Shown: in pieces, positions 16,257 to 24,362 of the stretch
Position numbering within the stretch: the stretch's first letter is position 1
How the letters are laid out: every line of letters starts with the position of its first letter
From: Streptomyces sp. HD
Lineage (GTDB): Bacteria > Actinomycetota > Actinomycetes > Streptomycetales > Streptomycetaceae
Length of the DNA stretch: 57,026 bases
Assembly: GCF_028369295.1 (NCBI RefSeq)
Contig: NZ_JAQMYP010000063.1
Coordinates: 1 to 57,026 of the forward strand
Reading direction: 5' to 3'
Translations under genes and position numbers: made by a program
The notes under the pieces: generated by a model
Database searches by the model: none
What the model saw: the letters and a program-made list of their open reading frames with translations, nothing else
What the model was told of the DNA's origin: nothing

Positions 16257-17390
16257 ATGGCTACGGAAGACGCGGTGCGTGAAGCACTGGCGACGGTGAA
16301 CGACCCCGAGATCAACCGCCCCATCACCGAGCTCGGGATGGTCAAGTCGGTCGACATCGGTGCGGACGGAGCGGTCGCGGTCACCGTGTACCTGACGGTC
16401 TCCGGCTGCCCGATGCGCGAGACGATCACGCAGCGCGTGACGGACGCGGTCTCCGCGGTCGAGGGCGTCACAGGCGTCGACGTCACGCTCGACGTGATGA
16501 GCGACGAACAGCGCAAGGAGCTGGCGAACGCCCTGCGCGGCGGCACCGCCGAGCGCGAGGTCCCCTTCGCCAAGCCGGGCAGCCTGACCCGCGTCTACGC
16601 GGTCGCCTCCGGCAAGGGCGGTGTCGGCAAGTCGTCCGTCACGGTCAACTTGGCGGCGGCGATGGCGGCCGACGGTCTGAAGGTGGGCGTGGTCGACGCC
16701 GACATCTACGGCCACAGCGTGCCGCGCATGCTGGGCGCCGACGGCCGTCCGACCCAGGTCGAGAACATGATCATGCCGCCGTCCGCGAACGGCGTGAAGG
16801 TCATCTCCATCGGCATGTTCACGCCGGGCAACGCACCCGTCGTCTGGCGCGGCCCGATGCTTCACCGCGCGCTCCAGCAGTTCCTGGCGGACGTGTACTG
16901 GGGCGACCTGGACGTCCTGCTCCTCGACCTGCCGCCCGGCACCGGTGACATCGCGATCTCCGTCGCCCAGCTGGTCCCGAACGCCGAGATCCTGGTCGTG
17001 ACGACCCCGCAGCAGGCCGCCGCCGAGGTCGCCGAGCGGGCCGGCTCGATCGCCGTCCAGACCCACCAGAAGATCGTCGGCGTCGTCGAGAACATGTCCG
17101 GCCTGCCCTGCCCGCACTGCGACGAGATGGTCGACGTCTTCGGCACGGGCGGCGGCCAGGTGGTCGCCGACGGCCTCACCCGCACCACGGGCGCGAACGT
17201 CCCGGTCCTCGGCAACATCCCGATCGACGTCCGCCTCCGCGAGGGCGGCGACGAGGGCAAGCCGGTGGTCCTGACGGACCCGGACAGCCCGGCGGGCTCG
17301 GCACTGCGAGCGATCGCGGGCAAGCTGGGCGGACGGCAGAGGGGCCTTTCGGGACTGTCTTTGGGGATCACTCCGAAGAACAAGTTCTAA
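16257..17390 (+). CDS. mrp: Mrp/NBP35-family P-loop iron-sulfur carrier ATPase
   Basis: A 377-residue cytoplasmic ATPase thought to bind and transfer Fe-S clusters. An N-terminal DUF59/MIP18 domain (1-95, with SGCPM at 49-53) precedes the MinD-like ATPase. The deviant Walker A SGKGGVGKS spans 118-126, the DADIYGHSVPR switch lies near 147-157, and the cluster-binding CPHC is at 285-288. Full length for the family. Possible -10-like AT content is poor upstream; the ATG at 16257 has no strong RBS. It is a single transcription unit ended by a classic terminator at 17497-17528. Confidence 0.93.
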   Translation: MATEDAVREALATVNDPEINRPITELGMVKSVDIGADGAVAVTVYLTVSGCPMRETITQRVTDAVSAVEGVTGVDVTLDVMSDEQRKELANALRGGTAEREVPFAKPGSLTRVYAVASGKGGVGKSSVTVNLAAAMAADGLKVGVVDADIYGHSVPRMLGADGRPTQVENMIMPPSANGVKVISIGMFTPGNAPVVWRGPMLHRALQQFLADVYWGDLDVLLLDLPPGTGDIAISVAQLVPNAEILVVTTPQQAAAEVAERAGSIAVQTHQKIVGVVENMSGLPCPHCDEMVDVFGTGGGQVVADGLTRTTGANVPVLGNIPIDVRLREGGDEGKPVVLTDPDSPAGSALRAIAGKLGGRQRGLSGLSLGITPKNKF

Positions 17391-17399
17391 GAACCCCAG

Positions 17400-17470
17400 G
17401 GGCGCGGGGCTGTATCGATTTGCGGCTCCGCCGCGTGTGCGCGACAAGCCACGACGCACGCGCGACCGCC
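17400..17470. repeat. dispersed Streptomyces-type intergenic repeat, long form (copy 2)
   Basis: GGGGCGCGGGGCTGTATCG, GCGGCTCCGCCGCGTG, GCGCGAC and GCCAC blocks match the copy at 8404-8476 almost base for base. It starts 10 bases after the mrp stop codon and precedes the terminator in the gap between convergent genes. Confidence 0.75.
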
Positions 17471-17496
17471 GAACCCTCGTCAAGCCCTACGGCGAA

Positions 17497-17528
17497 GGGG
17501 CGCCGAATCCCAACGGCGCCCCATTTTT
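17497..17528 (+). terminator. rho-independent terminator after mrp
   Basis: GGGGCGCCG (17497-17505), an 8-base loop, and CGGCGCCCC (17514-17522), followed by ATTTTTC. This is one of the few hairpins in the window with a genuine T-run. Confidence 0.88.
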
Positions 17529-17546
17529 CCGGCTCGGCCCCGCCGG

Positions 17547-18215
17547 CTAGGCGTACGCGGCGATGTCCTTGATCATGGCGAACGCAAGACCGTACGCGCT
17601 CATCCCTCTCCCGTACGCCCCCACGTGCACCCCCTCCTGAGTGGACCCGGCGAGCACCCAGCCGAACTCGGACTCCCGGTAGTGGAAGGGCGTGGGCACC
17701 CCGTCCACGGGCAGTGACAGCGTCGACCAGGCCGGCCCGTCAAGATCGTCGGCCAGGGCCCACGCCGTCTCCGTCTGCTGCTCCAGCCAGTCGTCCCGCA
17801 GCGAGTGATCCATCTGGCCGGGCCAGGTGAACGACAGCAGCCCCACTCCCGCGAGCCACGCCGCCGAGGAAACCGACGTCGCCTCCAGCAGCCCCGTACC
17901 GTCGGGGCTCCTGCGGGACGGATTCGCGGCGACGGTCACCACGACCGCGAACTTCTCCCGGTCCTCCGACGCCTCGTTCCGTACGGAGGGCTCGTCACCG
18001 TGCCCGATCGACCCGTGTTCCACGGCCCCGTCGGCCGCCATGCCGACCTGCATCAGCCAGCGCGGCCCCGTGAAGGCCTCGTCGAGGCCGTACCACGGGA
18101 AGGGCGCCAACAGGTAGCCGTCCACCGTGCGCCGGGCGGAGGGGACCTGCTGTCCGCTCTCCGCGGCCGGCGCCTGCGCGACTGCCCGACTCGTCGTCTG
18201 ACTCGTCGTCTCCAT
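17547..18215 (-). CDS. hypothetical protein
   Basis: A 222-residue soluble protein with no recognised domain. The first 30 residues are Thr/Ser/Ala-rich and probably disordered. Then come conserved-looking aromatic segments (DGYLLAPFPWYGLDEAF, GVPTPFHYRESEFGWVLAG) and a C-terminal VGAYGRGMSAYGLAFAMIKDI. Such Trp/Gly-rich patterns suggest a folded beta sandwich, but I cannot name a family. ATG at 18215 with AGGAGG 11 bases upstream. It is convergent with mrp and followed on the same strand by nothing until its end at 17547. Confidence 0.78.
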   Translation of the reverse strand: METTSQTTSRAVAQAPAAESGQQVPSARRTVDGYLLAPFPWYGLDEAFTGPRWLMQVGMAADGAVEHGSIGHGDEPSVRNEASEDREKFAVVVTVAANPSRRSPDGTGLLEATSVSSAAWLAGVGLLSFTWPGQMDHSLRDDWLEQQTETAWALADDLDGPAWSTLSLPVDGVPTPFHYRESEFGWVLAGSTQEGVHVGAYGRGMSAYGLAFAMIKDIAAYA

Positions 18216-18454
18216 GTGCCCGGACGCCTCCTAGCTCTCGACGGACCGGCCCGGCCCGCCCCCCTTCGGGCGTACTCGTCCGGTCCGCACAACAACTCGG
18301 CAGCATAACCACACCACTACGAGCAGTATGGAAAGCGCCCGGCGCGCGAGGCGCGCGGGGAGCGGGTTCAGGCCGTGTGCGACCCGGGCGGAGTATGAGA
18401 AGCGTCACGTACGAGCGGTGCTCCGCCCGTGTGTTCGTACGGCTTTCGTACGGC

Positions 18455-18916
18455 TCAGGTGGCGTCCGCGTCGAAGGGCGGACGGTCGTCCCGAGCATTC
18501 TCGGGCTTCTTCGTCATGTCGATGCTGCCGCCGGAGGAACCCGAGGCGGACGAAGAGCCCGAAGCGGACGAGCCGGACGCCGACGACTCCGACTCACGGC
18601 CGTGGACGGCGTCGGCGACCTCGGCCATTTCCTTCTTCATGTCGAAGCCGTTGCGGATCTCCTTGAGCCCCAGGTCGTCGTTGTCCAACTGCTTGCGGAT
18701 GAACGTCTTGGGGTTGAGGTCCTCGAACTCGAAGTCCTTGAACTCCGGCCCGAGTTCCTGCCGGATGTCCTGCTTGGCCCCCTCCGAGAACTCACGGATC
18801 TTGCGAATCGTCCGCGTGACGTCCTGGATGAGCTTCGGGAGCTTGTCCGGACCGAAGACGAGCACGGCTAGGACTACGAGCGCCACCAGCTCAAGCGGTC
18901 CTATGTCATTGAACAC
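18455..18916 (-). CDS. tatB: Sec-independent translocase protein TatB
   Basis: A 153-residue TatB-like component of the twin-arginine translocation system in the cytoplasmic membrane. One N-terminal transmembrane helix (GPLELVALVVLAVLVFGPDKLP, including the conserved FGPxxLP hinge) is followed by an amphipathic helix and a long charged, then Ser/Gly-rich, tail. The GTG at 18916 has AGGAG 6 bases upstream. It lies 225 bases after the HtrA protease on the same strand, reproducing the M. tuberculosis htrA-tatB order. Confidence 0.92.
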   Translation of the reverse strand: MFNDIGPLELVALVVLAVLVFGPDKLPKLIQDVTRTIRKIREFSEGAKQDIRQELGPEFKDFEFEDLNPKTFIRKQLDNDDLGLKEIRNGFDMKKEMAEVADAVHGRESESSASGSSASGSSSASGSSGGSIDMTKKPENARDDRPPFDADAT

Positions 18917-19141
18917 CTGAAGCTCCTTGCGATGTCCTCGGTCCTCGGCTCTCGGCCCACGGTGGTCGATCGCGGGTCTTCTGTGGTCCGGGCCGGATCC
19001 ACGGTACCCGGCGATCCGCTACGACCGGTACTGTCCCGAGGCCTCCGAATGCGGGTGGGCGTGCGGTTTTCCGGGTTGTTTGCCTTGTCGGGGCCCCTAC
19101 GGGGCCGTCTCGTGGGCTGCACTGTGAGCTTTGTGTGAGTC

Positions 19142-21997
19142 TCAGCCGCCGCTCGCCGAGCCGAGCGTCAGCGAGATCGTGATCTCCTTGCCGCCCCGCT
19201 CCAGGGTGAGCTCCAGGTGATCGCCGGGGCGGTGGGCGCGTGTCTTGACGATGAGTTCCTCACCGGAGTGGACGCGCTGGCCGTCGACCGCGGTGATGAC
19301 GTCGCCCTGCTCGATGCCGGCCTTGTCGCCGGGCCCGCCCCGTGTGACCGCGGAGCCGCCGTCGCTGCCCTTGGTGCCCACGCGGGCTCCGTCGCCGCTG
19401 TAGTCCATGTCGAGGGTGACGCCGATGACCGGGTGGGCGGCCTTGCCGGTGTTGATCAGCTCCTCGGCGACGCGCTTGGCCTGGTTGACCGGGATGGCGA
19501 AGCCGAGGCCGATGGAGCCGGACTGGCCGCTGTCGAGGTCGGAGCCGCTGTCGGCCGAACGGATGGCGGAGTTGATGCCGACGACCCGGGCCCGGGCGTC
19601 GAGGAGCGGGCCGCCGGAGTTGCCGGGATTGATGGGGGCGTCGGTCTGCAGCGCGTCCACATACGACACGTCGCTCCCGTCCCCGCCCTCGCCGCCGGCC
19701 GTGATGGGCCGCTCCTTGGCGCTGATGATGCCGGCGGTGACGGTGCCTTCCAGGTCGTACGGGGCGCCGATGGCGACGACGGGGTCGCCGACCTGGACGT
19801 TGTCGGAGTTGCCCAGCGGCAGGGGCTTGAGGCCGCTGACGCCGCTGACCTTGACGACCGCCAGGTCGTATCCGCTGTCGCGCCCCACGACGGTGGCCTT
19901 GGCGGTGTCCCCGCTGTGGAAGGTCACCGATATCTCGCCGTCGCTCCCGGCGGGTTCCACGACGTGGTTGTTGGTGAGGATGTGACCACGGTCGTCGAGT
20001 ACGAACCCGGTCCCGGTGCCCTGCTCCTCGCTCCCGCTCACATGCAGCGTCACGACGCTGGGCAGGGCGCGAGCGGCGATCCCGGCGACACTGCCCGGCG
20101 CCCGCGCGGTGGGCTCCGCCTGTGCCTGCGGCAGCTCCACGTCCCCCACACCACCGTTGCGTTCGAGATACGCCCCCACGACACCGCCGACGCCACCGGA
20201 CACGAGCGCGATCAGCAGAACCCCGACCAGGATCACCTTCCGGCCCCGCTTACGCCGCTGCTCCTCGGTGACGACAGCGGCACCGTTCTGCTGGAAGGGG
20301 GCGGCGGGGTGGGGGGTGGAGGCCCAGGGGTCGTAGTTCTGCCAAGGATTGGCGGGAGGTGGGGCGTCGGCGTAGGCGGGGGTTGTTTGGGTGGGAGGGG
20401 CTTGGGTGGCGGGGGCGGGGATACCTGGGGTGGGGGCGCCGGAGGTGGGGGTGGGGGTGCTGTGAGTCTGGGTGGTGTTGGTAGGGGTGTCGTGGGCCTG
20501 GACGGCCTGGACGGCCTGGGTGAGCGTGTCGGCTGCTGGGGGTGCCGGCTGGGTGGGGATGGTGGGGGTCGCGCCCGGGACGGGAGATTCGAGGGCTGGG
20601 TTCTGGGCGAGCACGCCTGGGGCCGGGGTGGGGGCTGGAACGCCGGGGGCGGGGGTCTGAGCCGGGGCCGGAATGCCGGGGGCGGGGGCGAGGGTCTGAG
20701 CCGGGGCCGGAACGCCGGGGGCGGGGGCGGGAACGCCAGACGCCGGGACCGGAGCCGGGGCTGCCGGAGCGCCGGACGCCTGGGGCGGGCCCGGGACGGG
20801 AACGCCAGACGCCAGGACCGGAGCCGGGGCTGCCGGAGCGCCGGACGCCTGGGGCGGGCCCGGGACGGGAACGCCAGACGCCAGGACCGGAGCCGGGGCT
20901 GCCGGAGCGCCGGACACGTGGGGCGGAGCCGGGACGGGAACGCCAGACGCCAGGACCGGAGCCGGGGCTGCCGGAGCGCCGGACACGTGGGGCGGAGCCG
21001 GGGCTGCCGGAGCGCCGGACGCCGGGACCGAAGCCGGGGCTGCAGGCGCACCGGACACGTGGGGCGGGGCGGAAGTGTCGCGAGCCGTGTTCGGTGCCGG
21101 AGCAGTTGCGGCGGCGGCCGGGGCCGGGGCTGCCGGGGGCGTCGGCGTGCCGTGTGCGGTCGGTGGCGGCGTCGGTACGGCCGTCCCGTGCGTGGGCGTG
21201 GTCGCCGGGTGCTGGACCGGCGGAGCGGGCGCCCAGGGGCCGGGCTCGCCGTAGGGCGGCGTGCTGTAGGGGTCGGGGTCGTGCAGGGGCTTGGGGCGTG
21301 CGTCGGCGGACTCCACCGGGGCAGCGGCAACCCGGGCGTCGTCGCCGGTCCCGGCACCCACGCCCGCACCCACACCGGCCGCTGCACCCACGCCCGCGTC
21401 GGCACCGGCCCCCGCACCGGCACTCGCACCCGCAGCCTCGCCCGCGTCACGCGTCGACGGCCCAGCCGCAGACACCGCAGCGGGCCGCGCCAGCTCGAAG
21501 TCGCCCTGGGTGGAAGCAACGTCACCACCAGCAACGTCACCACCAGCGGCGCCACCGCTCGCAGCAGGCTGACGAAGCTCGAAGTCGCTCTCGTCCGACG
21601 GCACCTCGCCACCGCCACCGCCACCGCTGCCGCCGCCCGCACTGGGCCGCGCCAGCTCGAAGTCGCCCTCGGTGTCCTTCTCGGTGTCGCCCTCGGCCGG
21701 CACCCCGGCGTCGCTCACCCGCGCAGCGGGCCGCGCCAGTTCGAAGTCGCCGTCCCTGACGCCTCCGAGGCCCGGGCCATCGGTCGGTCCCGGTGTCGGG
21801 TGGCCCGTCGGGGCCGGTGTGCCCGGCGTCCCCGCCCCACCCATCGCGTCCGGCGTCCCCGCCCCACCCATCGCGTCCGGCGTCCCCGCCCCGCTCATCG
21901 CGTCCGGCGTCGGCTCGGTGTCCTCCGCCCGGGCCGAGGGCTCCTGCGGCCGGGGCCGGTTCCACCACTTCGCCTTCGCGGGCTTCCCCTCGTTCAT
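19142..21997 (-). CDS. membrane-anchored HtrA/DegP-type serine protease with very long disordered N-terminus
   Basis: A 951-residue type II membrane protein. The first ~580 residues are cytoplasmic, Pro/Ala/Gly-rich and repetitive: four copies of a DFELxxP motif (DFELARPAARV, DFELARPSAGG, DFELRQPAAS, DFELARPAAV), then 23-residue repeats (ASGVPVPGPPQASGAPAAP). One transmembrane helix follows (VILVGVLLIALVSGGVGGV). The extracytoplasmic protease domain has His in ILTNNHV, Asp in GYDLAVV and Ser in NPGNSGGPL, and ends with a PDZ domain (GDKAGIEQGDVITAVDG). I start at the ATG at 21997, with AGGAAG 7 bases upstream; a TTG at 22033 is less likely. It should degrade or refold misfolded envelope proteins. 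Confidence 0.93.
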   Translation of the reverse strand: MNEGKPAKAKWWNRPRPQEPSARAEDTEPTPDAMSGAGTPDAMGGAGTPDAMGGAGTPGTPAPTGHPTPGPTDGPGLGGVRDGDFELARPAARVSDAGVPAEGDTEKDTEGDFELARPSAGGGSGGGGGGEVPSDESDFELRQPAASGGAAGGDVAGGDVASTQGDFELARPAAVSAAGPSTRDAGEAAGASAGAGAGADAGVGAAAGVGAGVGAGTGDDARVAAAPVESADARPKPLHDPDPYSTPPYGEPGPWAPAPPVQHPATTPTHGTAVPTPPPTAHGTPTPPAAPAPAAAATAPAPNTARDTSAPPHVSGAPAAPASVPASGAPAAPAPPHVSGAPAAPAPVLASGVPVPAPPHVSGAPAAPAPVLASGVPVPGPPQASGAPAAPAPVLASGVPVPGPPQASGAPAAPAPVPASGVPAPAPGVPAPAQTLAPAPGIPAPAQTPAPGVPAPTPAPGVLAQNPALESPVPGATPTIPTQPAPPAADTLTQAVQAVQAHDTPTNTTQTHSTPTPTSGAPTPGIPAPATQAPPTQTTPAYADAPPPANPWQNYDPWASTPHPAAPFQQNGAAVVTEEQRRKRGRKVILVGVLLIALVSGGVGGVVGAYLERNGGVGDVELPQAQAEPTARAPGSVAGIAARALPSVVTLHVSGSEEQGTGTGFVLDDRGHILTNNHVVEPAGSDGEISVTFHSGDTAKATVVGRDSGYDLAVVKVSGVSGLKPLPLGNSDNVQVGDPVVAIGAPYDLEGTVTAGIISAKERPITAGGEGGDGSDVSYVDALQTDAPINPGNSGGPLLDARARVVGINSAIRSADSGSDLDSGQSGSIGLGFAIPVNQAKRVAEELINTGKAAHPVIGVTLDMDYSGDGARVGTKGSDGGSAVTRGGPGDKAGIEQGDVITAVDGQRVHSGEELIVKTRAHRPGDHLELTLERGGKEITISLTLGSASGG
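20761..20967. repeat. 69-bp in-frame tandem repeats inside the protease gene
   Basis: Units begin with CTGCCGGAGCGCCGGAC at 20761, 20830, 20899 and 20968. The first three are full 69-bp units; shorter 33-36-bp derivatives continue to about 21070 and earlier pieces start near 20650. Each unit encodes 23 residues, so copy-number change keeps the frame. Confidence 0.88.
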
Positions 21998-22213
21998 GCT
22001 CTGCTTCCTACTCGCTGCTGACCGTTGCTCCAAGTAGGACGGGGTCCGACCGGAGCGCGGCCGGGCAGCCCAGCCGATCGGCCGCCATTCCGCTCCACCC
22101 GCGAATTCCGCTCATTCCGCGGCCGACAGGGGACGGTTTCGGTCTGCCGGCTTCCCAACCCTGGTCCCCGGCAGGCCGCCACCGGGAACGTCCCGGCGCC
22201 CGAATGCCTACTC

Positions 22214-22241
22214 AACTCTGCGCTGTCGCGCTCAAGTTCCC
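22214..22241 (-). promoter_or_regulatory. candidate ECF-sigma promoter for htrA
   Basis: On the minus strand GGGAAC (22241-22236) is followed after 19 bases by GTT (22216-22214). The -35 matches the ECF consensus, but the spacer is one base longer than in the strong match upstream of the sigma gene and the C before GTT is absent. Confidence 0.3.
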
Positions 22242-22317
22242 TCAGGAAACCGGCGACCCCGTGCTACCTCCCCGATCCGGCACGCGGCGACAACGGCGGC
22301 CGCAGTTCATCGAACCC

Positions 22318-22346
22318 CCGCGCCCGGCCGTAGGGCCAGGGCGCGG
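22318..22346 (-). terminator. hairpin terminator after the sigma/anti-sigma operon
   Basis: CCGCGCCCGGCC (22318-22329), loop GTAG, and GGCC-A-GGGCGCGG (22334-22346) give a 12-bp stem with one bulged A, 49 bases beyond the anti-sigma stop codon. It probably separates that operon from htrA. Confidence 0.65.
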
Positions 22347-22394
22347 CCCACCCCGGATTCAATCAGGTTCGTCGGCCGCTGCGCAGAGGCCGGG

Positions 22395-23366
22395 TCAGCG
22401 CTCGGTGGCAGGAGAGATGGAGGGGGACGACGTCGCGTCGGAGACGGGTGCGACGCGCAGGTCGGGCGTCGCCGTGACCTCGGGGGCCTTGGACCACGAG
22501 GTCAGGGTGAGCGGCGTGGTCGCGCTGAGCGGGCGTATCAGCGGGGACATGGCGGCCGCACCGGCCACCACGGCTGCCGTCAGGGTGTGGATCTCCTCGT
22601 CGGCGGCCGGCTGGGCCGGCATCCCGGGCAGAAGGGGAGCCGATGCCTCGATCGACGTCACCGGGGTGTCGGGCGTCCCCTCTCCCCGTGCCTGAGCGAG
22701 CAGCGGGCCGAGCGCACGGCGGCGCTGGTGCTCGGGTGTCGTCGTGTTGCCGCTGCCCTGGGTCCGGGCCGGCGTCACATTGCTGCCGCCCGAGCCGCCG
22801 CGTGCCTCCGTGTCGGTCGGCACGCTCGTCGTGACGCCACCCAGCGAGATGGCCGCCAGGGACACCGCGCCCGCCGCGACCAGCGCGAACCTCATACGAG
22901 AGGACCCGGAGCGGTCGACGTCCTGACGGCCCACGGGATGGGTGCGGAAGCCGCCGTCCGAGGCGGGGAGCGCGGGGGCGTGCGAACGCGACGGGACGTA
23001 TCCGAACTCGAAGCGGTCGCGCTTCACCCCGAACACCCCGGTGGTGCCGGGCCGTTCGGACAGTCCGCCGAATCCTCCCCCGCCGAGCGGCGAGCCGCCG
23101 CCGTCCAGGTCACCTCCCCCGGGGAGGCCCTGAAGGCGGGCCAGGAAACTCTCGGAGGGAGGCGGCGGGGCCGCCTCCGCGAAGACGTTCTTCAGTCGGC
23201 GCTGGGCGTCCACTTCGGCCTTGCACTTGGCGCAGGTCGCCAGGTGGGCCAGGACGCGCTCGCGCGTCTCATGACCGAGCTCTCCGTCGACGAGGGCGGA
23301 GAGTCGGTCTCCCAGATGCTGCTCTGCCAGGAGCCTTTCGGCGGGGTTGGGTCGGGAGCCACTCAC
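22395..23366 (-). CDS. zinc-binding anti-sigma factor (RseA-like)
   Basis: A 323-residue predicted anti-sigma factor. The N-terminal zinc-binding ZAS domain has the hallmark HxxxCxxC (His41, Cys45, Cys48 in LAHLATCAKCKAEV). A Gly-rich linker, one transmembrane segment (RFALVAAGAVSLAAISLGG) and a long extracytoplasmic tail follow. The GTG at 23366 overlaps the sigma stop as GTGA, so the two are translationally coupled, which helps keep a 1:1 ratio. By family knowledge it binds and silences the upstream sigma factor until an envelope or redox signal releases it. Position equals rseA of M. tuberculosis. Confidence 0.9.
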   Translation of the reverse strand: MSGSRPNPAERLLAEQHLGDRLSALVDGELGHETRERVLAHLATCAKCKAEVDAQRRLKNVFAEAAPPPPSESFLARLQGLPGGGDLDGGGSPLGGGGFGGLSERPGTTGVFGVKRDRFEFGYVPSRSHAPALPASDGGFRTHPVGRQDVDRSGSSRMRFALVAAGAVSLAAISLGGVTTSVPTDTEARGGSGGSNVTPARTQGSGNTTTPEHQRRRALGPLLAQARGEGTPDTPVTSIEASAPLLPGMPAQPAADEEIHTLTAAVVAGAAAMSPLIRPLSATTPLTLTSWSKAPEVTATPDLRVAPVSDATSSPSISPATER

Positions 23367-24133
23367 GCGGTCGCGCCCCCTCCCCCCAGAGCGGCCACAC
23401 GTGGCACGAAGGAGCGGCGCTCGGCGCGCGCCTCCGGCGAGCGGTGGGCGAGGGCCTTGCGCAGCTGCGAGCGGCCGCGGTGGATACGGGACCGGACGGT
23501 GCCGAGCTTGACGCCCAGGGTCGCGGCGATCTCCTCGTACGACAGTCCTTCGATGTCGCACAGAACGACCGCGGCGCGGAACTCGGGCGCGAGGGTGTCC
23601 AGGGCCTGCTGGACGTCGGCGTCGAAGTGCGCGTCGTTGAAGACCTGCTGGGGCGTGGGCTCCTTGCTGGGCAGCCGCTCGGCCGCGTCCTCGCCCAGCG
23701 CGTCGAAACGGATGCGCTGCTTGCGGCGGACCATGTCCAGGAAGAGGTTGGTGGTGATGCGGTGCAGCCAGCCCTCGAAGGTGCCCGGCGTGTATGTGGA
23801 CAGGGAGCGGAAGACGCGGACGAAGACCTCTTGTGTCAGGTCCTCGGCGTCGTGCTGATTGCCGGTGAGACGGTACGCCAGTCGGTAGACGCGGCCGCTG
23901 TGCGTGCTGACGATCTCCTCCCAGGTGGGCGGAGTCCACGCCTGCCCGTCCGCGTCGGTGGAGAAGGTCGCGGTCTGGGCGAAGTCGCCGGCGTGGCTGT
24001 GGTCAGCGGTGTCGTTCACGGATTTCGGCCTGCCCGCCGATCCGAGAAAGCGCCGTAGCACTCCTCCCCGATCCACAGGCGCAGCCGCACCTCCCCTGTC
24101 GGCTCTGGTGGTGTCCAGTGGAGCCCCTACCAT
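23363..24133 (-). CDS. ECF sigma factor (M. tuberculosis SigE-type)
   Basis: A 256-residue extracytoplasmic-function sigma factor. Region 2 is clear (VYRLAYRLTGNQHDAEDLTQEVFVRVF and WLHRITTNLFLDMVRR), as is region 4 with its helix-turn-helix (LSYEEIAATLGVKLGTVRSRIHRGR). It lacks an extra C-terminal domain. I use the ATG at 24133 (GAGGTGG just upstream); a TTG at 24250 would add 39 residues and cannot be excluded, since mycobacterial SigE also has alternative starts. Note that the name sigE in S. coelicolor denotes a different gene, so I give no symbol. Neighbours strongly indicate an envelope-stress regulator. Confidence 0.93.
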   Translation of the reverse strand: MVGAPLDTTRADRGGAAAPVDRGGVLRRFLGSAGRPKSVNDTADHSHAGDFAQTATFSTDADGQAWTPPTWEEIVSTHSGRVYRLAYRLTGNQHDAEDLTQEVFVRVFRSLSTYTPGTFEGWLHRITTNLFLDMVRRKQRIRFDALGEDAAERLPSKEPTPQQVFNDAHFDADVQQALDTLAPEFRAAVVLCDIEGLSYEEIAATLGVKLGTVRSRIHRGRSQLRKALAHRSPEARAERRSFVPRVAALGGGGATA

Positions 24134-24282
24134 AGCCACCTCGCCCGTTAGCTCCGGATAAGCGGTTTTACGAGAATTTGATCTGGGCTGATACGGCTGG
24201 TGGGCCTGCGTCAGCACTTGCTCGCGGTCTCGCTCGTCATCGTGATCCAACTGTGTCCCCCCGCTCGTCTTCCCACCCTTCT

Positions 24283-24310
24283 AAACGCCCGGTCCCATCT
24301 GCGGGTTCCC
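24283..24310 (-). promoter_or_regulatory. ECF-type promoter upstream of the sigma gene
   Basis: On the minus strand GGGAAC at 24310-24305 and CGTTT at 24287-24283 are separated by 17 bases. This is a very good match to the ECF consensus GGAAC-N16/17-CGT, and predicts that the sigma factor activates its own gene. Transcription would start near 24275. Confidence 0.6.
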
Positions 24311-24362
24311 GCCCGCAGCGGATACAGTCACGCCCAGGCAACCACGGGGACAGGAGAGGGTC

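Larger units (their letters stand above)
21998..22394 (-). other. 397-base gap between anti-sigma and htrA genes
   Basis: No gene is evident. It contains the terminator at 22318-22346 and the ECF-like promoter at 22214-22241, both described separately, and a GC-rich leader of about 200 bases before the protease start. Confidence 0.7.

Noticed and set aside
19217..22021. 934-codon plus-strand ORF opposite htrA
   Set aside because: It is antisense to a gene with a complete catalytic triad and PDZ domain; composition is typical of a high-GC shadow frame.
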